From Spirochaetota bacterium (GTDB lineage: Bacteria; Spirochaetota; UBA4802; JAFGJZ01): DNA of 7,616 nucleotides. The notes under the pieces were generated by a model that was given only the letters and a program-made list of their open reading frames with translations, did no database searches and was not told where the DNA came from. The stretch covers positions 1 through 7,616 of the forward strand of contig JAEWVL010000442.1 in assembly GCA_023396665.1 (NCBI GenBank), read 5' to 3'. Numbering within the stretch: the first letter of the stretch is position 1; every line of letters starts with the position of its first letter. Positions 1-5,231 of the stretch are shown one piece after another. Made by a program: the position numbers and the translations under genes.

Positions 1-2
1 CC

Positions 3-881
3 TTCGTGCTGGTGCTTAAGCTCGCCGAGTGGAGCGCTCCGCTGGTCAGGCGGCTCACGGGAATGGACGGCATTTCCATTCCGCATCTTTCGGCCATGAT
101 TCATTTTCCCTTCGCGGTGGTGCTGAACCTGCTGCTCGACAAAATTCCCGGTCTTAAAAATCTGAAGGCCGATCCCGAGCATCTCAAAAAACGTCTGGGG
201 CTGGCCGGTGAGCCCATGATTATCGCTTTCGTTATCGGCATTCTGCTTGGCCTCGCGGGGGGATACGAACTGCGCGAGCTTCTCACTCTCGCCTTCGGCT
301 TCGCGGCGGTCGTGTTTATTCTGCCGAAGATGGGCGAGATTCTCGGGTCTTCGCTCATTCCGGTCTCCGAAGGAATGAAACACTTTATCGGCAAACATTT
401 TCCCCATCTGGGTGAGACCTATGTCGGCCTCGATGTGGCGGTTCTCGTGTCGGTGCCCGCGGTAATGGTGACGGCCGTACTGCTGATGCCGGTGGCGATC
501 GTGCTTGCGATCGTTTTGCCCGGCATCACCTTTATTCCCATCGGCGATCTGACCAATATCATGGTGCCTGTTGCGATCATCACCCTTGCCACGCGCGGCA
601 ATGTGGTGAAATCGTTCATCATCGGGGTGCCGGTGATCGTGATTAATCTTTACTATGCGTCGATGTTTGCGCCGGTCGTTACCGAAATGGCCGTCAAATC
701 GAACTATCGCATAAGCGGCTATGACGGGGTGTTCACCAGTTTTCTCGATGCGGGTAACCCCTGGCGAAGCTGGCTTGTTCTGCTCCTGCGTGGCGACCTT
801 CTGAGCATTATTCTCGTGCCGGTCGTGATTCTGCTTGTTTATATCACCTGGCGTGTCACGAAAAAGCAGGAGTCCTTATGA
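3..881 (+). CDS. PTS system galactitol-type EIIC permease (GatC family), 5' end outside window
   Basis: This is the membrane translocation subunit (EIIC) of a galactitol-family phosphotransferase system, which imports a polyol or related sugar and passes it to EIIB for phosphorylation. About 292 residues are present, and the frame is open to the left edge. E. coli GatC is about 450 residues, so roughly the first 160 are missing. Recalled GatC aligns along the whole fragment: an IPH motif near residue 26, DKIPG near 46, a GEP motif near 69 followed by a GILLGLAGGY helix, a GLDVAVL segment near 140, and the PGITFIPIGDL loop near 176 with a TRGN motif after it. Several hydrophobic helices are evident, and the C-terminus is a short basic tail (WRVTKKQESL). 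The GTG at 6 is an internal codon, not the start. Its 3' end overlaps a short antisense frame by 6 nt. No EIIA or EIIB gene follows, so partners should lie upstream. The exact substrate cannot be read from the sequence. Confidence 0.9.
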   Translation, partial: FVLVLKLAEWSAPLVRRLTGMDGISIPHLSAMIHFPFAVVLNLLLDKIPGLKNLKADPEHLKKRLGLAGEPMIIAFVIGILLGLAGGYELRELLTLAFGFAAVVFILPKMGEILGSSLIPVSEGMKHFIGKHFPHLGETYVGLDVAVLVSVPAVMVTAVLLMPVAIVLAIVLPGITFIPIGDLTNIMVPVAIITLATRGNVVKSFIIGVPVIVINLYYASMFAPVVTEMAVKSNYRISGYDGVFTSFLDAGNPWRSWLVLLLRGDLLSIILVPVVILLVYITWRVTKKQESL

Positions 882-1085
882 GCCTGCTTTCATTTCTCTT
901 AGTCCATCAAATATCGATTCGGCTGTTTCGGTCGCAAAGCCCTCCGGTATTTCCGAAGCTGTCTTTTGAATTACCGTATCTATTGAGGCGATGCAGTTAT
1001 CGATGATGTTCTGCATTTTCTTCAGTACCGGTTTTTCCGATGATTTACCGATGTTTTGATATCGTTTTATCCTTGCAAATTGCAA
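876..1085 (-). pseudogene. Probable 3' remnant of a hipA-like toxin kinase gene
   Basis: A 69-residue frame with no ATG at its 5' end: the first listed codon is a TTG lying inside a palindrome, and the frame stays open only to about 1133. Its second half (residues 24-69: a helix with IIDNCIASID, then EIPEGFATETAESIFDGLR) resembles, from memory, the extreme C-terminus of HipA-type serine/threonine kinases, where a helix is followed by an LPxxFPxxVAxxIFxGL-type ending. A full HipA is about 400 residues, so the kinase core would be absent and the piece non-functional. No hipB-like HTH gene is in view. Its stop (TAA, 876-878) lies against the stop of the PTS permease gene, as expected for a convergent intact 3' end, whereas its 5' side is broken at the inverted repeat. 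Alternatives are a small free-standing protein or a chance frame. The homology is recalled, not computed. Confidence 0.42.
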
Positions 1086-1112
1086 ATATAAATTGCAATT
1101 TGCAAGGATAAA
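1066..1112. repeat. Perfect 20-bp inverted repeat with four TTGCAA boxes
   Basis: The arms TTTATCCTTGCAAATTGCAA (1066-1085) and its exact reverse complement (1093-1112) flank a 7-nt spacer, ATATAAA. Each arm carries two copies of the self-complementary hexamer TTGCAA, at 1073, 1080, 1093 and 1100, so the element is a nested dyad. The outer arms contain TATCC (1068-1072) and GGATA (1106-1110), the same half-sites as the E. coli HipB operator (TATCC-N8-GGATA), but 33 nt apart instead of 8. The spacer holds a -10-like TATAAA (1087-1092). It ends 23 bp before the ATPase start codon, which fits an operator/promoter for that gene. It could instead be a cruciform or the end of an inserted cassette. 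No T-tract follows on either strand, so it is unlikely to be a terminator. Confidence 0.85.
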
Positions 1113-1135
1113 TACAGGTCTATTCGGGTGTAATT

Positions 1136-2302
1136 ATGGCAGAATATCAAAACCGTTTCATGCAGTCTCGAATTTCAGAGCTTTTACGCAATTTTCCGGC
1201 ACTTGCCTTACTGGGCCCCCGACAGTGCGGAAAAACCACCCTGGCCCGTTATATTTGCGATAATTTTGGCCCTGCAGTCTATCTTGATCTTGAGAAAGCA
1301 TCCGATCTTAACAAATTGACCGACCCTGAGCTTTTTTTTGCGAATAATACAGAAGGTCTGGTTTGCATCGATGAGGTTCAGCGAAGGCCCGATCTTTTTG
1401 CGCATCTGCGTTCTGTTCTCGATTCGGCAAATCGAAACGGACACTTGCTGCTGCTCGGTTCGGCCTCGCGTGATCTGATACGCCAGTCGTCAGAGACGCT
1501 TGCCGGGCGAATTGTGTATTGCGAGCTTAGTCCTTTCATCCATTCCGAGGTGGTCGAAAAGTACAGTGAAGAGCTTCTGTGGCTGCGCGGGGGCTTTCCC
1601 CGTTCGTTTCTCGCTTCGTCCGGGGCGATGAGCGTCAAATGGCGCGAGAGCTTTGTTCAGACCTATCTTGAGAGGGATATTCCGCAGCTCGGCTTTGCCG
1701 TTCCCGCCGCGCTTCTTCGTCGTCTGTGGTCGATGATCGCGCACAATTCGGGACAGCTGCTGAACAGCTCAAAACTGGGCGAGTCGCTCGGCCTCTCGCA
1801 TACGACAATACGATCGTATCTTGATATTCTCGAACAGACATTCATGGTCAGGGTGCTTTTGCCCTTCGAGGCCAATGCTAAAAAACGCCTTGTCCGCTCA
1901 CCTAAAGTGTATATCAGGGACAGCGGAATACTTCATACGCTTTTGCGCATCGACTCGTTCAACGATCTTCTGGGACATCCGCAATTCGGTGCCTCGTGGG
2001 AGGGATTTGTCATTGAGCAGATCACTTCACATCTTCCCGATATGACTGCCTCGTTCTACCGTACATCGGCCGGTGCCGAAATTGATCTTCTGCTGACCCG
2101 GGGAAAAAAGACAATCGCCGTCGAGTGCAAAGCCTCAAGCTCCCCGGTGCCCGCCAGGGGGTTCTGGAGCGCCCTTGAAGATATCAGACCGGACGAATCC
2201 TGGATTATCGCTCCGGTAAATGACACATATTTCATACAAAAGGATGTCAGGGTCAGCGGAATTGCCGGTTTTTTAAAACATCAGGCTTGCACAGACCTGT
2301 AA
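1136..2302 (+). CDS. AAA_14 / DUF4143 family ATPase
   Basis: A 388-residue protein with the standard layout of the AAA_14-DUF4143 ATPases, an abundant accessory family of unclear cellular role. The Walker A motif is GPRQCGKTT (27-35), Walker B is VCIDEVQ (76-82), and a sensor-1-like strand LLLLGSAS lies at 104-111. The linker YLERDIPQLG (177-186) is typical. The DUF4143 part begins with a winged-helix-like segment (HNSGQLLNSSKLGESLGLS, about 203-221), then the signature RSPKVYIRDSGILHTLL (254-270) and WEGFVIEQI (288-296). The C-terminus carries a PD-(D/E)XK-like pattern: E289, GAEIDLLL with D317, and VECK with E330 and K332. Length is normal and the frame unbroken. The ATG is preceded by GGGTG (1126-1130), a weak ribosome site. 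The gene starts just after the large palindrome and its stop is 4 bp from that of the convergent thioredoxin-like gene. The first 250 bp look more AT-rich than its neighbours, consistent with an acquired gene. Confidence 0.9.
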   Translation: MAEYQNRFMQSRISELLRNFPALALLGPRQCGKTTLARYICDNFGPAVYLDLEKASDLNKLTDPELFFANNTEGLVCIDEVQRRPDLFAHLRSVLDSANRNGHLLLLGSASRDLIRQSSETLAGRIVYCELSPFIHSEVVEKYSEELLWLRGGFPRSFLASSGAMSVKWRESFVQTYLERDIPQLGFAVPAALLRRLWSMIAHNSGQLLNSSKLGESLGLSHTTIRSYLDILEQTFMVRVLLPFEANAKKRLVRSPKVYIRDSGILHTLLRIDSFNDLLGHPQFGASWEGFVIEQITSHLPDMTASFYRTSAGAEIDLLLTRGKKTIAVECKASSSPVPARGFWSALEDIRPDESWIIAPVNDTYFIQKDVRVSGIAGFLKHQACTDL

Positions 2303-2306
2303 TGTT

Positions 2307-2765
2307 TCAATCAATCCCGGTTTTGCCGATGCTGCGTATAAGTTCCGGGGCGCCCACAAAGCCGCTGAAGCGCCTCTGCTCCTGTCCTTCGTCCGAAAGC
2401 AGCAATATCGTCGGATACGCCCTGAAATTGAAGTGCCGTCTGTCGGGATTTGTGTCGTCCAGGCGCAGCGTGACGAAGCGCCCGTTCAGCAGCGATTGCA
2501 GTTCATCGTTCTGCAGCGTGCTTTGGTCGAGCGCCTGACAGGGCAGGCACCACGAGGGCGCGGTGATCAGAACAAACAGCGGGCGCTTCAGGGCGCGGGC
2601 GCGCAGAAGCGCCTCGTCGTAGTCTTCAATCCACTCCACTCCGGTTTTTTTTGCGGGGGCGAGTCTGTACCTGAGAGCCCCCGTTATCAGTTGATACTTT
2701 CCGCTGTAGAGCAGGTATCCCGCAAGTGCCGCGATGATGAGCGCGTTAATAATCGAACTTTTCAT
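2307..2765 (-). CDS. Membrane-anchored thioredoxin-fold protein (Thioredoxin_7-like)
   Basis: A 152-residue protein with one N-terminal hydrophobic helix (about residues 5-20), best read as a signal anchor that places the rest on the outer face of the inner membrane. The thioredoxin fold follows: a helix rich in Ala and Arg (50-60), the strand RPLFVLITAP (61-70), the active site WCLPC (72-76), and the cis-proline loop AYPT (P118). The CXXC with Leu-Pro between the cysteines is unlike the CGPC of classical thioredoxin and closer to DsbD-gamma/DUF255-like domains. The likely role is thiol-disulfide reduction or isomerisation in the periplasm, partner unknown. No DsbD- or cytochrome-maturation gene is adjacent in the window. 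The ATG at 2765 lacks a good Shine-Dalgarno sequence (only GGA at distance 10), but it gives the full anchor and no better start is seen. It is transcribed divergently from the acyltransferase gene. Confidence 0.82.
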   Translation of the reverse strand: MKSSIINALIIAALAGYLLYSGKYQLITGALRYRLAPAKKTGVEWIEDYDEALLRARALKRPLFVLITAPSWCLPCQALDQSTLQNDELQSLLNGRFVTLRLDDTNPDRRHFNFRAYPTILLLSDEGQEQRRFSGFVGAPELIRSIGKTGID

Positions 2766-2845
2766 GTGTGGTATCCGTTTATGCTTCTATTAGCTAGAGT
2801 GATGTTTCTCTCGTGAGTTACTCTCTTTTTGTCGGGTTTCGGCCT

Positions 2846-2870
2846 CAAAGCGGCCGCTTTCGCCGCTTTG
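2846..2870. repeat. GC-rich dyad in the divergent intergenic region
   Basis: CAAAGCGG (2846-2853) pairs with CCGCTTTG (2863-2870) across a 9-nt loop. The left part also forms its own 14-bp palindrome, AAAGCGGCCGCTTT (2847-2860), so two exclusive structures are possible. No T-run follows on either strand, so it does not look like an intrinsic terminator. It lies between the divergent starts and could be a protein-binding site. Confidence 0.5.
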
Positions 2871-2880
2871 GGCGAATTTC

Positions 2881-2896
2881 TGTGAAATTTAACACA
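2881..2896 (+). promoter_or_regulatory. CRP/FNR-family-like binding site candidate
   Basis: TGTGA-AATTTA-ACACA matches the E. coli CRP consensus TGTGA-N6-TCACA at 9 of 10 core positions. The dyad extends outward to TCTGTG (2879-2884) / CACAGA (2893-2898). A second TCACA occurs at 2903-2907. The site sits upstream of a -10-like TACAAT (2925-2930) that would serve the acyltransferase gene, with its centre about 48 bp before the inferred start point. The family of regulator is an inference from the consensus, and short sites like this arise by chance. Confidence 0.35.
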
Positions 2897-2901
2897 GATT
2901 T

Positions 2902-2930
2902 ATCACAAAAAACAATTACTGGCGTACAAT
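2902..2930 (+). promoter_or_regulatory. Weak sigma-70-type promoter candidate for the acyltransferase gene
   Basis: TACAAT at 2925-2930 matches five of six bases of TATAAT. The hexamer 17 bp upstream (2902-2907, ATCACA) is a poor -35, which is common for promoters that depend on an activator such as the CRP-like protein suggested by the site just upstream. Transcription would begin near 2937, inside the leader hairpin. Confidence 0.3.
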
Positions 2931-2963
2931 AAATTGACAAAAAGTCGCCTTTTTTGTCAATTT
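2931..2963 (+). promoter_or_regulatory. 13-bp inverted repeat in the leader of the acyltransferase gene
   Basis: AAATTGACAAAAA (2931-2943) pairs perfectly with TTTTTGTCAATTT (2951-2963) around the loop GTCGCCT. A second, overlapping dyad GTCAA-T-TTGAC lies at 2956-2966, so TTGAC or its complement occurs three times in 34 bp. The repeat ends 7 nt before the ribosome site AGAGAGG (2971-2977), which is itself 9 nt from the ATG at 2987. It may be an operator overlapping the promoter or an mRNA hairpin close to the ribosome site. Its T-run lies within the arm rather than after it, so a simple terminator is not supported. Confidence 0.6.
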
Positions 2964-2986
2964 GACGTACAGAGAGGTGCAATAAT

Positions 2987-4810
2987 ATGCTGACACCAAA
3001 AAGTAAATTCAACTTTGTCGAACCCGAAGAAGCGGTCCTTTATCGAGACCAGTTTCCCTATGACCATGTGCCGCGCATCCTTTTCGATCAGCGCGTCATC
3101 ACCATGCAGCCGGCCAAAGAGATGTGGATAACCGATACCACCTTTCGCGACGGCCAGCAGTCGCGACCTCCCTATACGCCGCAGCAGATTGCCGACATAT
3201 TCGAACTTCTGTACCGGCTTGGCGGCCCGAAAGGGCTGATACGTCAGTCAGAGTTTTTCATATACAGCGAGCGCGACCGCAAGGCCGTCGAGCTGTGCCT
3301 TGAGAAGAATCTGCCTTTTCCGCAGGTGACCAGCTGGATCCGCGCCGACAAGAAAGACTTCGCCCTGGTCAAGAGTTTCAATCTTAAAGAGACGGGCATA
3401 CTCACCTCGGTCTCTGATTATCATATCTTTCTGAAGCTCAAAAAAAACCGTCAAAAGACCATGGATGATTATCTCGAAATCGTGAACGCCTCAATAGAGG
3501 CGGGCATCGTTCCCCGCTGTCATTTCGAAGACATCACCCGCGCCGACATCTACGGCTTCTGTCTGCCCTTCGCCGAGAAGCTTCTGAAAATCGCGCAGGA
3601 CTCGAAGATGCCGGTCAAGATCAGACTTTGCGATACGATGGGTTACGGCATCACCTATCCCGGAGCGGTGCTTCCGCGCAGTGTTCCGAAGATGGTCGGC
3701 GCTTTCAACAACGAGCTCGGCTACCCCTCGGAGTGGCTCGAGTGGCACGGCCACAACGATTTTCACAAGGTGCATGTCAATGCCGCCACCGCATGGCTCT
3801 ACGGCTGCAGCTCGCTCAACGCCTCGCTTCTGGGCTACGGCGAACGCACCGGTAATCCCCCCCTCGAGGCCGCGGTCATCGAGTATATCAGCCTTACTGG
3901 CGATGACTCGGTCGACACCACCGTCATCACCGATATCGCGAACTATTTTGTAAAGACAGTCAAGGCCGAGATACCGCCCAATTATCCCTTCGTGGGCGCC
4001 GATTTCAATACGACGCGCGCGGGCATTCACGCCGACGGCATTCTGAAAAACCCCGAGATATACAATATTTTTGACACTGAAAAACTTCTCACGCGGCCCC
4101 TGCGCGTAATGGTGACCGACAAATCGGGGCTTGCGGGCATCGCGCAGTGGCTCAACGAGAATATCCCCTCTATCGCCGACGGCGAGCGCGAGGCGGTCAC
4201 GAAGCGGCATCCCGGCATCAAGCATATCAACGAGTGGGTGCTGCAGCAGTACGAGCAGGGCAGAACCACCAGCATCTCGGCCGAAGAGCTGATCACGCAG
4301 GCGCGGCATTATATCCCTTCATTGTTCGAGTCCGATTTTGACCGGGTTCGCGAAGAGGCTATTCTTATCGCAAAAAAACTCTCCGAGAAAATCGCGGCTT
4401 CGCCCGAGGTGGCCTCGCTCGATCCGCAGCAGATAGAGCCTTTTCTCGAGAAAATCATAAAAAAAGAACAGTCGATACAGATGCTCGCGCTTACCAAGCC
4501 AGACGGTTTTCGCCTGAGTCAGGTGCATACCAAACACGGCGAGAAAGCGATGTTCCGCAATCTTTTGAACAAGGATTTTCGCAAGCACAGCTGGTTTGTC
4601 GAGGCGGTCGAGAAGGGCGCGGCTTACTATTCCGATCTTTTCGTGTCGAAGTATACGAAACGGCTCATCATTACGGCGGCCATTCCCGTGAGAGATTCGC
4701 AGGGGACGATTCGCGCGGTGGTCGACATCGATCTGATTTTCAACGAGCTGGTCAAGCTCATCACCGATCTGCCCGACGAGATCGTCGAAAGCAGGGAGCG
4801 GCCGGCATAG
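2987..4810 (+). CDS. Homocitrate/Re-citrate synthase-like DRE-TIM acyltransferase with C-terminal Cache/PDC-like domain
   Basis: A 607-residue soluble protein. Residues about 45-400 form an HMGL-like catalytic barrel of the 2-isopropylmalate/homocitrate synthase superfamily, which condenses acetyl-CoA with a 2-oxo acid. Visible are DTTFRDGQQ (50-58; catalytic Arg54, metal-binding Asp55), IRQSEF (85-90), PRCHFEDITRADIYGF (176-191), the metal-binding HGHND (254-258), LLGYGERTGNPPLE (281-294) and AGIHADGILKNPE (345-357). The wording around these motifs is closest, from memory, to the Clostridium kluyveri-type Re-citrate synthases, often misannotated as 2-isopropylmalate or homocitrate synthase. 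Oxaloacetate is thus a plausible but unproven substrate. The C-terminal 110 or so residues (about 485-592) look like a Cache/PDC sensor: RKHSWFVEAVEKGAAYYSD (532-550), then TKRLIITAAIPVRDSQG (557-573) and the terminal strand AVVDID (577-582). No membrane helix exists, so this domain would be cytosolic. No leucine- or lysine-pathway gene is adjacent. The start is supported by AGAGAGG 9 nt upstream. Confidence 0.83.
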   Translation: MLTPKSKFNFVEPEEAVLYRDQFPYDHVPRILFDQRVITMQPAKEMWITDTTFRDGQQSRPPYTPQQIADIFELLYRLGGPKGLIRQSEFFIYSERDRKAVELCLEKNLPFPQVTSWIRADKKDFALVKSFNLKETGILTSVSDYHIFLKLKKNRQKTMDDYLEIVNASIEAGIVPRCHFEDITRADIYGFCLPFAEKLLKIAQDSKMPVKIRLCDTMGYGITYPGAVLPRSVPKMVGAFNNELGYPSEWLEWHGHNDFHKVHVNAATAWLYGCSSLNASLLGYGERTGNPPLEAAVIEYISLTGDDSVDTTVITDIANYFVKTVKAEIPPNYPFVGADFNTTRAGIHADGILKNPEIYNIFDTEKLLTRPLRVMVTDKSGLAGIAQWLNENIPSIADGEREAVTKRHPGIKHINEWVLQQYEQGRTTSISAEELITQARHYIPSLFESDFDRVREEAILIAKKLSEKIAASPEVASLDPQQIEPFLEKIIKKEQSIQMLALTKPDGFRLSQVHTKHGEKAMFRNLLNKDFRKHSWFVEAVEKGAAYYSDLFVSKYTKRLIITAAIPVRDSQGTIRAVVDIDLIFNELVKLITDLPDEIVESRERPA

Positions 4811-4816
4811 GGCGGC

Positions 4817-4861
4817 GCTTGCGCAAACCGTGCTTTACGCCTGCATCCGGTCTGCGCAAGC
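4817..4861. repeat. Dyad between convergent genes, possible bidirectional terminator
   Basis: GCTTGCGCA (4817-4825) pairs with TGCGCAAGC (4853-4861). After a single A·C mismatch, ACCG (4827-4830) pairs with CGGT (4848-4851), giving a 9+4 bp stem with a 17-nt loop. It fills the gap between the acyltransferase stop (4810) and the convergent ABM gene end (4867), the normal place for a shared terminator. Neither strand has a T-run after it, so it could equally be a REP-like dispersed repeat. Confidence 0.5.
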
Positions 4862-4866
4862 CGCAG

Positions 4867-5163
4867 TCACAGTGCGGGAAAAAGCATCGTATGCGCGATA
4901 CCCTCTCTCGGCTTTTGCATGAAGGGTTCGACGGTATCGCGCCAGAGCGCGTAGTGTGCACTTTGCTTGTGGGCTGCCGCGTCTTCGTCGCTGCGGTAGG
5001 CTTCGTAAAGAACGAACTTGTTCGGGTCGCTGCGGTCTTCGAGCACGTCAAAGCGCAGATTGCCCGGTTCTTTCACCGATGCGAGGTGGTTTGCCTCGGT
5101 TATCTCGAGAAATTCGTCGCGAAACTCGGCTTTTACGTAAACATGAACGATGGTTGCTATCAT
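4867..5163 (-). CDS. LsrG-like antibiotic biosynthesis monooxygenase (ABM) domain protein
   Basis: A 98-residue single-domain protein of the ABM ferredoxin-like fold, normally a dimer. Its sequence is close to E. coli LsrG (96 residues) as recalled: NHLASVKEPGNLRFDVLED at 25-43 corresponds to NHLGSVQEEGNLRFDVLQD, followed by FVLYEAYRSDEDAAAHK (50-66) and SAHY (68-71). LsrG acts on the phosphorylated autoinducer-2 breakdown product. Other members (YgiN-like) oxidise quinols, and small unassigned oxygenase-like members are common. No lsr transport or kinase gene is present here, so the LsrG reaction is not established. The start is firmly set by AAAGGAG (5169-5175), 5 nt before the ATG. It lies 68 nt downstream of the diguanylate cyclase gene on the same strand with no convincing terminator between them, so co-transcription is possible. 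The cytosol is the expected location. Confidence 0.87.
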   Translation of the reverse strand: MIATIVHVYVKAEFRDEFLEITEANHLASVKEPGNLRFDVLEDRSDPNKFVLYEAYRSDEDAAAHKQSAHYALWRDTVEPFMQKPREGIAHTMLFPAL

Positions 5164-5168
5164 TTTTG

Positions 5169-5175
5169 CTCCTTT
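5169..5175 (-). promoter_or_regulatory. Strong ribosome binding site of the ABM gene
   Basis: Read on the minus strand, this is AAAGGAG, 5 nt from the ATG at 5163. It is the best Shine-Dalgarno sequence in the window and suggests efficient translation of the small protein relative to its upstream neighbour. Confidence 0.75.
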
Positions 5176-5231
5176 CTGTAATAATCAGAATTGAATAAGC
5201 TGCTGCCTGCGGGTCGCCGTGTTTTGCCGTT

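Noticed and set aside
1332..1339. T8 tract inside the ATPase gene, with similar 8-base runs at 2645-2652 and 3440-3447, considered as phase-variation tracts
   Set aside because: All three encode ordinary Phe or Lys codons in intact frames and are too short to argue for slippage control.
2433..2816. 127-residue plus-strand open frame
   Set aside because: Antisense to the thioredoxin-fold gene with its WCLPC motif, and rich in Arg, Gln and Gly as expected of a shadow frame.
3491..4309. 272-residue minus-strand open frame
   Set aside because: It lies wholly antisense to the acyltransferase gene, whose catalytic motifs are intact; the antisense translation shows no recognisable domain.
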